A stretch of DNA of 64,000 nt from Choristoneura fumiferana (GCF_025370935.1 NC_133498.1:9989610-10053609); one strand, 5' to 3'. Numbered from the stretch's first letter, positions 1 through 9,781 are shown. Notes: generated from the sequence alone by a model not told the origin. Program-made: numbers and translations.

Positions 1-138
1 CAAACAAACAAAATTTCCCTTCGCATGTTTTCCTAAATGCTTTTTTTTCCCATTTTGCTTTTTTACTGTAGCTTATTTTCATAATCGCGTTTTTTCCCAA
101 TTTAAAACAACACAGAAATATTTTATTTAAGTAGGTTT

Positions 139-340
139 ATGGAAAATACAAACTGAGACATGGATGCACAGAAAAACCAGAAAAAGAGAGCAGCGCTGGG
201 AATCGAACCCAGGTCCTCAGCATTCCGTGCTGCGTGCGATACCCCTACACTATACGTAGTCTCGGTTTGTATTTTCGATATGGTTTTACGGGTGACCGTA
301 AAAGTAACAAATTTGGAGTTGAAATAAAAAATACAAAAAG
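139..340. mobile_element. tRNA-headed SINE (family A), head flanked by two bodies
   Basis: The tRNA-like head sits at about 193-255 on the minus strand with a box B (gggaatcgaacccagg as read on plus). Body sequence lies on both sides: the left side continues the minus-strand copy, the right side ends in tacaaaaag like the 3' end of a plus-strand copy. It is therefore two partial opposite copies or a rearranged one. The same family occurs at 14450-14740 and 34219-34421. It is not a tRNA gene. Confidence 0.6.
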
Positions 341-774
341 CCGACCAAGAGCGTGTCGGACACGCCCAAAATAGGGTTCCGTAGCCATTACGAAAAAATT
401 AAGTAATATTTTTCTAAGGATTTCGTATTTTATACGGAAGCTTCCAAGCTTAGGTAAGCTTAGGTAATCGTCTTAGCAAACCCCTAATGGTTTTAAAAGA
501 CCTATCCAACGATACCCCACAATATAGGGTTGGATGAGAAAAAAAATCACCCCCACTTTACGTCTATGGGGTACTCTAAAAAAATTGTTTTTGTTTTTTT
601 TATTGTACCATTTTGTTGGCATAGTTTACATATATATTCGTGCAAAATTACAGCGTTCTAGCATTGATAGTCCCTGAGCAAAGCCGCGGACGGACATACA
701 GACAGACAGACAGACAGACATGGCAAAACTATAAGGGTTCCGTTTTTGCTATTTTGGCTACGGAACCCTAAAAA
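340..774 (+). repeat. Dispersed repeat R1 (ccaagagcgtgtcggacacg ... cggaaccctaaaaa)
   Basis: Starts with ccgaccaagagcgtgtcgg and an agggttccgtag motif and ends with the reverse complement ctacggaaccct, so the ends are short inverted repeats. A run of (gaca)n lies near the 3' end. Other copies lie at 7309, 14873, 17504, 20564 and 58727. No ORF; a non-autonomous element of unknown class. Confidence 0.65.
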
Positions 775-1147
775 GACTCCAAATAACCAATAATAATATG
801 TAGGTAGGTTCAGGTTATGTTAAGTTTGCATCGGCCCGAAGGGTTCCGTCGACACTGTTTTTGTGTCGATTAAAATTGGGAAAAATGCGATTGTGAAAAT
901 AAGTTTCCGTAAAAAAGCATATATTTGAAAAAAAGCATTAAGGAAAATCTGCGAATGGGAAAAAATCATGTAAGAAATAAATACCTACGTCTGGTGTAAG
1001 TATATTAAGAATAGGAAAAAACGCGACTGGAAATTTAGCTACTAGGAAATGACGATTTTTTGCATATGATCTAACCAGTCCATTACACGACATGTTATAG
1101 CTGTGTGTGTAATCATTCACTTAAACTCGTGGCTCTATCTATACCTA

Positions 1148-1152
1148 CCTAC
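1148..1152. repeat. Target-site duplication, left (CCTAC)
   Basis: The five bases CCTAC before the 5' LTR are repeated exactly at 5565-5569 after the 3' LTR, marking the insertion site of the LTR element. Confidence 0.85.
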
Positions 1153-1319
1153 TGATTTATGAGTGAAACGAATCATAGTTTTAAAAAATATAATGTATCT
1201 GTGGTATTATGATTGACATATACAGCGGTACATCTTGCTTTGTATGATGTTTTTAAAATGCTAATAAATCTTAATATTAAAGTATTTCATATTTCATTTA
1301 TAAGAATAAATATAAAACA
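1153..1319 (+). repeat. 5' LTR
   Basis: 167 bp, begins TG and ends CA, matching 5398-5564 except one base near the end (taagaataaat here, taaaaataaat in the 3' LTR). It contains AATAAA-type signals in its second half. At 167 bp it is short for Gypsy LTRs. Confidence 0.95.
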
Positions 1320-1330
1320 TGGCGCAGTCG
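1320..1330 (+). other. Primer-binding site, complementary to tRNA-Ser 3' end
   Basis: TGGCGCAGTCG directly abuts the LTR with no spacer. It complements a tRNA ending CGACTGCG-CCA, which fits the conserved acceptor stem of insect tRNA-Ser. It would prime minus-strand DNA synthesis. Confidence 0.75.
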
Positions 1331-1415
1331 ACAAATCACTAAATTTACAGTGTATGTCTCAAGACTTCGTGATTGAGGATTGTCAAGTTTAAGACAGATA
1401 AATTTTGTCGTCAGC

Positions 1416-4400
1416 ATGGAGCAGAATCCAGTAAAATTGCCTCCGAATTTCGATATACGCTCAGAGGCAGCAGCATCAGATTGGAAAGCATGGCGCTGCA
1501 TGTTCGAAGATTATTTGGTAGGTATTGGTCAGGACGAGGGCAATGACAAAATTAAGTTGTCTTTGTTGAGAAATATGCTGGGTCCTGAGTCAACTAAGGT
1601 GGTGCAGTCTTTTAAAATGTCCAAGGAAGACAGCCAGAGCTATAGCAAAATATTAGCAGAGATAGAAAAGTATATAAACCCAAATTCAAATGAGGTTTTT
1701 GAAAGATACAGATTCAATGAGAGAAGGCAAGAAGAAGGGGAGAAATTTGATAACTTCTATACAAGCCTGCGTCAACAAATTGATAAATGCAATTATATGT
1801 TGGGAATGGAGGATCAACTGTTAAGAGATAGGATTGTCCAAGGAATTTTTGACAAAGGACTTCAGGAAGCAATGTTGAGGATTGAAAATTTAACCCTTGA
1901 AAAAGCTGCAAGTATGTGTAGAGCTGCTGAGGTCAGCCGGACACAGGTCAAGGAGATGAACCCATCTGTCGAAATAGATAGGGTGGCTTTCAAATCAGAG
2001 AAAAAGCCAATAAAAATGAGTAAGGATACAAAGAAATGTAAAGAGGAATTTAACTGTCGTCGTTGCCAGAAGAGACATGGCCCAAGAGAGTGTCCCGCTT
2101 TTGGAAAAAAATGTTCAAGATGTGGAATTTATAACCATCTAGCTGTTAGCTGCAGAGTTAAAAGTGTTCGAGAGGCAAAGTGTGAGTCCAATGCAGAACA
2201 ATCATCAGATGACAGTTTGTGTTGTGGTGAAGTTTGTCTAGTGTCAAGTGAGAAAAAATCGGAATGGACAGAAACATTAACAATTGAGAATATAAAGGTT
2301 AACTGTAAGTTGGATACAGGAGCAGAGGTGAGCATTATGCCCGTTAAAATATTTAACAAAATTAATAAAAAGTTAAATTTAAAACTTCAAAGCACAAATT
2401 TTAAAATTCAAAGTTTTACTGGCGACATAGTAGAAGCAGTAGGAATTGTCAACCTTCAATGTAAATATAAAGATAAAATGTGTAATGAAAATTTTGTAGT
2501 AGTTGAGGTTGGCACAATGCTCCTGGGTCTGCCTGGATGTGTGTCGTTAAATCTTATTAAGAGAGTGCATTCCATTGAAGTGGATGCAAATAAAGAGAAA
2601 TTTATAAATAATAATATTGAGGTGTTTGAGGGAATAGGAAGGTTGCCAGGGAAGGTGGAAATTCCTACAAAAAGTTCAGGAGAACAAATATGTCACCCCT
2701 CTTGCAGGCTACCTTCTTGTTTGCTGCCACCACTTAAAACTGAACTAGAACGACTAATTGATAGGAAATCGATTGTTAAGGTTGAAAATATTCATGAAAA
2801 TGCTTGTGTAAACAGAATAGTCATAGTGGAAAAGCCAAATGGAAAAGTTAGATTGTGCCTTGATCCATCCGACTTAAATAAAATTATAATTAAAAAACCT
2901 AAAATGTTGCCCACACTAGAAGACTTAAGTTTTAAACTGCAGGGTAAGAAATTTTTTTCAGTATTGGACCTCACAGAAGGCTTCCATCACTTGACTTTGT
3001 CGGAAGAATCTTCATGGAAATGTTGTTTTGCCACACCTTTTGGTGTTTTTAGGTACTTGGTCCTACCTTATGGTTTAATGAATGCCCCGGAACTGTTTCA
3101 AGATGTCCTTGAGGGTCAATTCGCTGATATACAAAATGTAGTTGTATGGGCTGATGATATTCTAGTTATGGGTAAAACTGAAAAGGAACATGACATAGCA
3201 CTGCAAAATGTAATGTCAAAGGCTAAAAAACTGGGTATTGTCTTCAATAAAAATAAATTTCAGTTCAAACAAACCGAGGTAAAATATGTTGGACAAGTTT
3301 TTAATGAAAATGGAATGTCGCTGGATAAAGATAGAGTAGAGTCACTGTTCAAGTTGGAAGAACCAACTAACCGAGATGAGCTTAGACAAATCTTAGGCTC
3401 ATTCAACTATGTACGCAGATATGTGCCTGATATGGCAAATTTAATGGCACCTCTCTGTAAATTGCTAAAAAAAGATACTGAGTTTTTATGGCTACCAGCT
3501 CATAGGTTAGCGTTTGCTGAGCTAAAGAGAAAAGTGTGTACGGCTCCGTCATTGACATCATTTGATTCAAAAAAAGAAATAATCTTGCAGTGTGATGCCA
3601 GTAAGAATGGTGTAGGTTGTTGTCTATTCCAACGTGATAGTAATAATATATTAAAATTAGTTGCTTGTGCATCAAGAACCATGAATGACTCTGAGCTTAA
3701 TTATAGTCAAACTGAAAAAGAACTACTTGCAATATGCTATGCAGCTAAAAAATTTCACAGATATATTTATGGTTTAGATGTAGATGTTCAGACAGATCAC
3801 AAGCCCATTGTGTCAATTATGTCAAAACCAATATGTAAAATTGGATCTCCTCGACTGAAACGCTTGAGACTAAAATTGTTCATGTATAAGCTAAATGTGT
3901 ATTATGTGCCAGGAAAATTATTGCACTTTGCTGACATGTTGTCTAGAAACAGTTTGAAATCTACTGAAAATGATAAAGAAATGTTACAAATGGTACATTC
4001 TGTTACTGTACACTTACCTATGACACCAGAAAGAAAACAAGAATTTCAAACTGAAACTAAATGTGATAAAATATTAAGTATGCTAAATAAATACTATATT
4101 ACTGGATGGCCAGAAGAAAAAATGATTCCAAAAGAATGTAAAGATTATTATAAGTTAAAGGAAGGTATTTACTTTGAATCTGGTTTGGCTTTCTATGAAA
4201 ACAAAATAATTGTACCTAAAATTTTGAGAAGCTATGTTTTAAATTTAGTTCATGAAGGGCATATAGGAATATGTAAGAGTATAAAAAAAGCAAGGCAGTT
4301 ATTTTACTGGCCTGGACTTTCCAAAGATATCAATGATTATGTGTTAAAATGTCGTACATGTGAAAAATTTAGATCTGCTAATAAAACAGATAGCTTGTTG

Positions 4401-5360
4401 AGCCATAAGGTTCCTAATAGAAGATATGCCAAAGTAGGTACTGACATCTTAGAAATTTTTGGAAAATATTATCTTGTGATAGTTGATTATTTTTCTCATT
4501 GGCTTGAAGTTTTGCCCTTACCAGATAAGACATCCAGATCTGTAATAAATGCATTCCAAGAAGTTTTTACTAGATTTGGTTACCCAGAGGAAGTTATTGC
4601 AGATAATAATCCCTTTAATTCACTAGAGTGTAACAAATATTATAAAAGTAAAGACATATTACTGATAACAAGTAGCCCGCATTATCCAAAAAGTAACGGG
4701 TTAGCGGAGAAAGGAGTCCATATCAGTAAAAATATTTTAAAGAAAGCACATGAGGATAAAGTAGATTACAGGGATTATGTATTAAGTTACAATAATACAC
4801 CTCTGTCAACACTAAGTGTTTCTCCTTCACAAATTTTGAACAGTAGAAGAGTAAGGACATTGCTACCAACTAATTCAGAGGCACTAAAACCTAAGGTTGA
4901 GAAAAATGTACATAAACTTTTAACCTTGAAACAGTCTCTTATAGAAAATGAAAAACGGGTGAGGAAGAAAATTGCTAAGTATGAAATAGGAGATAAGATT
5001 GTATACAAAACTGACAAAGAAAAATATTGGAAAAAGGGAACTGTAATTGATAAATGTAGGGAACCAAGATCTTATTGGATAAAAAAGGAAGGAGTGGATT
5101 GCAAAATAAGAAGAAATATAAAACATTTAAATAAATCTTTTAGTGAGAATACATCAAACAAATATACTGTACAAAACACACTCTATCCTCTTTTATCTGA
5201 TAATAACTATTGTAATCCAAAGGATAGCATAAATAATGATTGCAGTATAAATAGACATGAATCTAACATCAATCAATGTAATGAAAGGAGCTTGGTGACT
5301 CCAAAAATAACCACCAGAAGTGGTAGAATTGTAAAACCTAGACAGGTCTTAGACCTATAA
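1416..5360 (+). CDS. Gag-Pol polyprotein of Ty3/Gypsy element
   Basis: A 1314-residue single frame from the ATG at 1416; the frame is open upstream to a TTG at 1380, but 1416 is the first ATG. Gag: N-terminal capsid-like region, then two zinc knuckles around residues 212-247, the first CX2CX3HX4C and the second the usual CX2CX4HX4C. Protease: DTGA with the active Asp at about 300. Reverse transcriptase: WADD with Asp 580/581, where most relatives have Y/F-x-DD. RNase H: Asp 727, Glu 769, Asp 794. Integrase: HHCC zinc finger (His 946/949, Cys 979/982) and catalytic Asp 1010, Asp 1063, Glu 1098. The second Asp and the Glu are separated by 34 residues rather than the usual 35, owing to a missing residue just after DN. 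The C-terminal GD...W..G...RRN.KHL segment is typical of this integrase tail. No frameshift or stop interrupts it. It copies the element and inserts it; it has no host role. Confidence 0.95.
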   Translation: MEQNPVKLPPNFDIRSEAAASDWKAWRCMFEDYLVGIGQDEGNDKIKLSLLRNMLGPESTKVVQSFKMSKEDSQSYSKILAEIEKYINPNSNEVFERYRFNERRQEEGEKFDNFYTSLRQQIDKCNYMLGMEDQLLRDRIVQGIFDKGLQEAMLRIENLTLEKAASMCRAAEVSRTQVKEMNPSVEIDRVAFKSEKKPIKMSKDTKKCKEEFNCRRCQKRHGPRECPAFGKKCSRCGIYNHLAVSCRVKSVREAKCESNAEQSSDDSLCCGEVCLVSSEKKSEWTETLTIENIKVNCKLDTGAEVSIMPVKIFNKINKKLNLKLQSTNFKIQSFTGDIVEAVGIVNLQCKYKDKMCNENFVVVEVGTMLLGLPGCVSLNLIKRVHSIEVDANKEKFINNNIEVFEGIGRLPGKVEIPTKSSGEQICHPSCRLPSCLLPPLKTELERLIDRKSIVKVENIHENACVNRIVIVEKPNGKVRLCLDPSDLNKIIIKKPKMLPTLEDLSFKLQGKKFFSVLDLTEGFHHLTLSEESSWKCCFATPFGVFRYLVLPYGLMNAPELFQDVLEGQFADIQNVVVWADDILVMGKTEKEHDIALQNVMSKAKKLGIVFNKNKFQFKQTEVKYVGQVFNENGMSLDKDRVESLFKLEEPTNRDELRQILGSFNYVRRYVPDMANLMAPLCKLLKKDTEFLWLPAHRLAFAELKRKVCTAPSLTSFDSKKEIILQCDASKNGVGCCLFQRDSNNILKLVACASRTMNDSELNYSQTEKELLAICYAAKKFHRYIYGLDVDVQTDHKPIVSIMSKPICKIGSPRLKRLRLKLFMYKLNVYYVPGKLLHFADMLSRNSLKSTENDKEMLQMVHSVTVHLPMTPERKQEFQTETKCDKILSMLNKYYITGWPEEKMIPKECKDYYKLKEGIYFESGLAFYENKIIVPKILRSYVLNLVHEGHIGICKSIKKARQLFYWPGLSKDINDYVLKCRTCEKFRSANKTDSLLSHKVPNRRYAKVGTDILEIFGKYYLVIVDYFSHWLEVLPLPDKTSRSVINAFQEVFTRFGYPEEVIADNNPFNSLECNKYYKSKDILLITSSPHYPKSNGLAEKGVHISKNILKKAHEDKVDYRDYVLSYNNTPLSTLSVSPSQILNSRRVRTLLPTNSEALKPKVEKNVHKLLTLKQSLIENEKRVRKKIAKYEIGDKIVYKTDKEKYWKKGTVIDKCREPRSYWIKKEGVDCKIRRNIKHLNKSFSENTSNKYTVQNTLYPLLSDNNYCNPKDSINNDCSINRHESNINQCNERSLVTPKITTRSGRIVKPRQVLDL

Positions 5361-5386
5361 TGGGTCAATATTTTGTTTAATAAGTT

Positions 5387-5397
5387 AGAAGGGGAGG
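5387..5397 (+). other. Polypurine tract
   Basis: agaaggggagg immediately precedes the TG of the 3' LTR, the expected plus-strand primer for reverse transcription. Confidence 0.85.
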
Positions 5398-5564
5398 TGA
5401 TTTATGAGTGAAACGAATCATAGTTTTAAAAAATATAATGTATCTGTGGTATTATGATTGACATATACAGCGGTACATCTTGCTTTGTATGATGTTTTTA
5501 AAATGCTAATAAATCTTAATATTAAAGTATTTCATATTTCATTTATAAAAATAAATATAAAACA
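5398..5564 (+). repeat. 3' LTR
   Basis: 167 bp, one mismatch to the 5' LTR; followed by the CCTAC duplication at 5565-5569. Confidence 0.95.
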
Positions 5565-5649
5565 CCTACAACCTTTGATAAAATAACTCCTACAACCCTA
5601 CACGGCGCGTGGCCCAAAACACGTACCTTATCCGGTTTGTCCATTAACG

Positions 5650-5945
5650 TACAGTGTGCTTAGTGTATTTTCCCATTCACAAAATACGTCTCGATCGCGT
5701 TCGCGTTAAAATCTCAATTTGTATTGAAACACGGACAGCGCCTCTAGCGGAAAGTTTGCACAACAACTTTTGTGAGTGTAGGTTTGGCTACGTAAGCTAT
5801 TTCGTCCGCGTATCGTAACGAAAACGTGACGACGCCGCACCGTGGACATGTGGCGGCTACGTATCGACGGTCGAACGCTCGATTTACGTCTTCGAAGAGT
5901 AAACGAATATTTTGTGAAAACGCCACGCTAGAGGCACAGTGCCCT
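5650..5945. mobile_element. Fold-back MITE, degenerate copy
   Basis: Begins like the neighbouring palindrome (cttagtgta... aaatacgtctcgatcgcg ... gcctctagcgg) and ends ctagaggcacagtgcccttag, but the centre is a different, GC-richer sequence. The minus-strand open frame over 5744-5926 lies inside it and resembles no known protein. Confidence 0.45.
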
Positions 5946-6127
5946 TAGTGTAAGTTTTCGGCTACAAAATACGTCTCGATCGCTTTCGCGTTAAAATCTC
6001 AATTTGTATGGAAACACGAACATCGCAAACGTTCCGCTAGAGGCGCTGTTCGTGTTTCCATACAAATTGAGATTTTAACGCGAACGCGATCGAGACGTAT
6101 TTTGTAACCGAAAACTTACACTAGGGG
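5946..6127. mobile_element. Fold-back MITE, near-perfect palindrome
   Basis: Left arm from tagtgtaagttttcggcta and right arm ending taaccgaaaacttacacta pair over about 75 bp each; the loop holds cgttccgctagaggcgc. Fragments of the same arm lie at 7535-7592 and 24245-24340. Confidence 0.7.
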
Positions 6128-6159
6128 TACAGAACCCTAAGAATAACAAGCCCGTAATG

Positions 6160-6345
6160 CTACTACTTATATACGTATAATATTATAAATGCGAAAGTTT
6201 ATATGAGTGCGTGTTTGTTACTCTTTTGCGCTAAAACGGCCAAACGGATTTGGATGAAATTTGGTATGTAGATAGCTGAACCTCTGGAATAACACATAGG
6301 CTACTTTTTATCCCAATTGTCCCACAGGATCTTGATAAAATCTTG
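6160..6345 (+). mobile_element. Helitron-like repeat, 5' part
   Basis: Contains the lepidopteran signature tataatattataaatgcgaa, then a segment ending in cacataggctactttttatccc. The 3' hairpin/CTAG terminus is absent. Confidence 0.5.
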
Positions 6346-6461
6346 AATTCTCATCCGCTGGGGATGGAGTCACGATGGCACTTGTTTATAATGCAACATC
6401 AATAAAGAAGAAAGATTTTTGTAAAATCCCGGAATTTCAATTAAACTGCTGTATGTTTGCA

Positions 6462-6710
6462 GGTGCAAGGTCCGCCCGGATTGCTACCACCATCTTGCTC
6501 GCAGAAGCATCAGTGCTTGCACTGTTGTGTTTCGGCGTGGAGAGTAAGACAGCCGGTGAAATTACTGGCACTTGAGGTATCCCATGTTAGGCCTCTAGGT
6601 TGGCAAGGCATTTGCAATACCCCTGGTGTTGCAGATGTTTATGGGCGGTGGTGATCTCTTACCATCAGGAAACCCACTTGCTCGTTTGCCATCCAGTCGA
6701 ATAAAAAAAA
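6462..6710 (+). mobile_element. SINE-like retroelement (family B) with A-rich tail
   Basis: Starts gcaggtgcaaggtccgcccg, contains gtgcttgcactgttgtg and gtaagacagccggtgaaat, and ends tcgaataaaaaaaaa. Other copies or parts: 21340-21585, fold-back 10364-10583, 3' ends at 27518, 35690 and 53473. Weak polymerase III boxes; the class is uncertain. Confidence 0.55.
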
Positions 6711-7308
6711 AACTAATAATTTAGGCGTGTAATTATACTACGGAACCCTACGGGATATTTTGTCATAATTATTGTTAGTCATACCTAATTTTGTTTCCCG
6801 CTGAAACCGTGCATTTTTCATAAATCAAATGGTCACCTGTACAACTCTATAGGTTAGGTTAGGTTTGTTTTATAACAATTCTGAAAAATAAAAGGTTTCA
6901 GAGAAAAAAAGAGTTATGTCAAACATTACATTAGGTAATCAGTCGATATAGACCCGAACCCTCTGCGGGGCCCCAAACGCACTTAACCGGTTTTTCCTTT
7001 GACGTACAGAACCCTAAATTCTTAGGGTTCTACAACAACAAGCCCACAATGAAACCATTATAACATCTCGTAATCACTTACAGATGGTCATCAATGGCAT
7101 CGTATACGTGAGACACATGATGGTTAACGTCGTTGCTATATACCGATATCAAAACAAATTGTTAATTTAAAATTAAATACCAGAGCGTAATTAATTTTTG
7201 AAATATGTTCGAGCAGCAATGTAATGCGTACAATAATTTGATACGAGAAAGAAACAGAAACGTTCTGTGACAGCTGTCACGTCAACAAGTGCGACGTTTT
7301 GAATAAAA

Positions 7309-7538
7309 ACCGGCCAAGAGCGTGTCGTACACGCCCAAAATAGGGTTCCGTAGCCTTCCGTAGCCATTACGAAAAAATTAAGTTATATTTTTCTAAGGAT
7401 TTCGCATTTTATACGGAATCTTCCAAGTTTAGGTATATTTTATACTTTAGGCTGCTATTTACTCATAAACTACTAATAATTCTTAAACAAACTTAGCCGT
7501 TATAGTTTTCCTTGAAAGTTTGATATACTTACTACGCG
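7309..7538 (+). repeat. Dispersed repeat R1, truncated
   Basis: Starts aaccggccaagagcgtgtcg and follows the R1 consensus to tgatatacttacta, then is cut and joined to a MITE arm at about 7539. Confidence 0.6.
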
Positions 7539-7592
7539 AACGCGATCTAGACGTATTTTGTAACCGAAAACTTACACTAAGGGCACTGCATA
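7535..7592 (+). mobile_element. MITE arm fragment
   Basis: cgcgaacgcgatctagacg... aaccgaaaacttacacta is one arm of the palindrome at 5946-6127. Confidence 0.55.
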
Positions 7593-7669
7593 CTTAATAC
7601 TATGTATGTGTATTTGAAATGATTTTTTTTTGAGTTAATTTAAACTTAACTTGTAGTGTCTAATCTTGT

Positions 7670-7815
7670 GTCTGATATCCTGTCAATCGTTCAAAGGTTA
7701 ACTGGAAGAGATCCCTTTAAGGGATAAGTTCGCCTTTGTACATCTTATTATCCTGTGTTATGTTATTTTCATGTGTTTTATGTACAATAAAGAGTTTTAC
7801 AAAACAATACAATAC
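7670..7815 (+). mobile_element. LINE 3' end
   Basis: ggttaactggaagagatccc ... gttttatgtacaataaagagttttacaaaacaata: a 3' UTR ending in an AATAAA-like signal and A-rich tail. The reverse complement of the same 3' end lies at 13447-13565. No coding part is kept here. Confidence 0.55.
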
Positions 7816-8135
7816 AATACTATCGCTCTATCGCCGCGTCACTGTCGCTGCGTTAGTGACGCCGGAGCCGCTCTACTCGGAAGTCTACCTTAAATATATA
7901 CTATTAGTAAAACATCGATCAAAGTTACAACGAACTACAAGAACTTTTATATTATGTATACTTGCTGCTACGGAACCCTTCATAGGCGAGTCCGACTCGC
8001 AGTTGGACGCTTTTTTTCATTTATTATCCCCAGACAAATTTGATATTTCGACTCAGTAAATTATGCCCTGAGAATATGCCTATATTATGTTCAAAACTAT
8101 CTAGGTATAAAAAATATCCGCCGTGAAGCCGAGAA

Positions 8136-8400
8136 GCCGTGGTGGCCTAGTGGTTTGTCCTATCGCCTCTCAAGCAGAGGGTCGTGGGTTCGAACCCCGG
8201 CTCGCACCTCTGAGTTTTTCGAAATTCATGTGCGGAATTACATTTGAAATTTACCACGAGCTTTGCGGTGAAGGATAACATCGTGAGGAAACCTGCACAA
8301 ACCAGCGAAGCGATTCAATGGTGCGTGCGAAGTTCCCAATCCGCACTGGGCTTGTGCCCAGCAGTGGGACGTATATAGGCTGGGATGATGGTGATAAAAA
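8136..8400 (+). mobile_element. tRNA-headed SINE (family C), internally deleted
   Basis: Box A-like tggcctagtggtttg and box B ggttcgaaccc head the element; the tail reads cccagcagtgggacg...ggctgggatgatggtgat. Compared with the full copies at 33377 and 51329 it lacks about 55 bp between ccgcactgggc and tgtgcccagcag. The tail resembles the RTE LINE end at 9720-9781. Confidence 0.8.
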
Positions 8401-8445
8401 ATATCCCCAGGCTGATGAGTGTAGATATAAATGAATATTTAGAAC

Positions 8446-8488
8446 TTACCCGAGTGGCGAGGCACAGGACGAGAGCGGCACGCAACAT
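8446..8488 (-). CDS. Candidate first coding exon (partial signal peptide), gene unknown
   Basis: On the minus strand gccATGTTG opens a 13-codon exon, MLRAALVLCLATR, followed directly by a consensus donor GTAAGT (8440-8445). The hydrophobic core VLCLA after a basic residue looks like the start of a signal peptide, and the exon ends in phase 0. Upstream on the same strand are a TTAAAA box near 8523-8528 and a TCACTC initiator-like site about 26 bp further on, plausible for a core promoter. No downstream exon could be identified in 1-8430, which is largely retrotransposon and repeats, so the product is unknown. It could be chance; the start context, the donor and the hydrophobic run together favour a real exon. 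Confidence 0.4.
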
Positions 8489-8599
8489 GGCGGGGAGTGA
8501 GACGTCGCATGCGCCGGAGTTGCTTTTAATCCCGGCTTAGAGATCCCTGGGCATCTTCCCGGGGCCCTCTTTCCAGTTGGGCCCGCTGGGTACGGCCTA

Positions 8600-9110
8600 G
8601 GATTCCTCAACGATGGGATAGAAAGAAATAAAGAAAGAGATTTATTTTGGCTCCATAAGTACCACCACCTTATAGTAATAAGGCTAAAGCTAGCACTTAA
8701 ACTAAGCTATGGTCTTTCTAATGAGATGACCAATATTTACATAAGTAGAAAGAGAGAAAGAATACATATGTAAGTACGTAATTTCAACATTTTGTTTTTG
8801 GCAACCGATCACTTGAGACATTTTTTTTTCTTTCAATTTATTTAAATAAAAAATGCAAATACATTGTACCTTAAATTAAATGTTCGCCAAACTGTGAGAC
8901 AGTTTGTTGGCGTTGCGCTCAATCAAATCTTAAACTACCTACGACAAGTTAGGTACTTTACACTAAGATAACAAAAATTAATACCAATACGGCATACGAT
9001 AACTATAAACTTTTATGTATATTGTGGTTCAATATAAATTTATTTAAGTATTTACTTCTACAAAATACATAGAAATGCAATATTTACACAATTACACAAA
9101 TTAAGACGTC
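8600..9110. other. Intergenic stretch, no gene seen
   Basis: Contains (gaaa)-rich sequence at about 8620-8640, as found at LINE 3' ends, then AT-rich DNA with no recognisable exon or complete repeat. Confidence 0.4.
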
Positions 9111-9120
9111 CAGGCGTTTA

Positions 9121-9380
9121 GACGACCAGATGGCCTAGTGGTTAGAGAACCTGACTACGAAGCTTGAGGTCCCGGGTTCGATTCCCGTGTCGGGGCAGAT
9201 ATTTGTATGAAACGAATGTTTGTTCTCGGGTCTTGGGTGTTTATTATGTATTTAAGTATGTATCTATCCATATAATTATATTTATCCGTTGCTTAGTACC
9301 CATAACACAAGCTTTGCTAAGCTTACTTTGGGACTAGGTCAATTGGTGTGAATTGTCCCGTGATATTTATTTATTTAAAT
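9121..9380 (+). mobile_element. tRNA-headed SINE (family D)
   Basis: Box A tggcctagtggttagagaa and box B ggttcgattcccg, then tttgtatgaaacgaatgttt, and a 3' end ggtgtgaattgtcccgtgat with a ttta-rich tail. Minus-strand copies: 17705-17975, 25828-26060, 27210-27455, 38525-38576 (cut by the gap), 42410-42665, 56330-56515. Confidence 0.8.
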
Positions 9381-9544
9381 AGAATTTTGGAGTGTGTCCT
9401 CCGCATGCGAAACGGTCGCTGACAGCATTATTTATGCTGAGGCGATCTAGACGCCTGCAGCTCTGATTTTCTGCCAGAAACTTCTGTGTCTCACGGAACG
9501 ATACCACATGATACTTACTAAATAAATCCATTACTAGCATATCC

Positions 9545-9763
9545 ATTGCGAGCATCGCTCGAAGAACAGATAACCGTTGGGGGAGAAAAGTCCTCGAGTG
9601 GCGACCACGAACCGGAAGACGAAGCGTTGGCAGGCCTCCCACCAGGTGGACTGACGACATCGTGAGAGTAGCGGGAAACCGGTGGATGCAAGTGGCGAGT
9701 TGTCGTTCATTGTGGCGTTCTAAGGGGGAGGTCTTTGTCCAGCAGTGGACGTCTTCGGGCTGA
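9545..9763 (+). pseudogene. RTE-clade LINE, last 72 codons of the reverse transcriptase ORF
   Basis: A 5'-truncated fragment in frame to the TGA at 9761: it contains RWGRKVLEW, GRPPTRWTDD and a terminal FVQQWTSSG, the standard C-terminus of lepidopteran endonuclease-reverse transcriptases of RTE type. It is followed by (ATG)n at 9761-9781. Only the tail of the protein remains, so it is dead on arrival, as usual for LINE copies. Confidence 0.8.
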
Positions 9764-9781
9764 TGATGATGATGATGATGA

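Larger units (their letters stand above)
1..1070. repeat. AT-rich repeat with inverted arms
   Basis: The arm at about 1-107 and the arm at about 868-980 are imperfect reverse complements, sharing a stretch that reads like ttgggaaaaatgcg with matching flanks. Both arms, and 980-1060, reiterate a degenerate gggaaaaaatgc-type motif. The interior carries a tRNA-like SINE fragment and a complete dispersed repeat. I read it as an old element with terminal inverted arms that later insertions filled; no coding capacity is seen. Confidence 0.4.
1153..5564 (+). mobile_element. Ty3/Gypsy LTR retrotransposon, structurally complete
   Basis: A 4412-bp element: 5' LTR 1153-1319, primer-binding site at 1320, one gag-pol frame 1416-5360, polypurine tract ending at 5397, 3' LTR 5398-5564, flanked by the 5-bp duplication CCTAC. 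The LTRs are 167 bp and differ at one base, implying recent insertion. There is no env-like frame. Domain order PR-RT-RNaseH-IN places it in Ty3/Gypsy (Metaviridae). The short LTRs, tRNA-Ser primer and fused gag-pol resemble the Mag group, but that assignment is inference. Confidence 0.95.

Noticed and set aside
1380..1415. TTG start for the retrotransposon ORF
   Set aside because: The first ATG of the frame is at 1416, and eukaryotic elements rarely start at TTG.
5744..5926. 60-codon minus-strand ORF with a CPRC motif
   Set aside because: Lies wholly within a fold-back MITE copy.
9121..9200. tRNA gene
   Set aside because: Box A and box B are present here and at several similar sites, but each is followed by the same SINE body and no clean cloverleaf with paired acceptor stem is seen.
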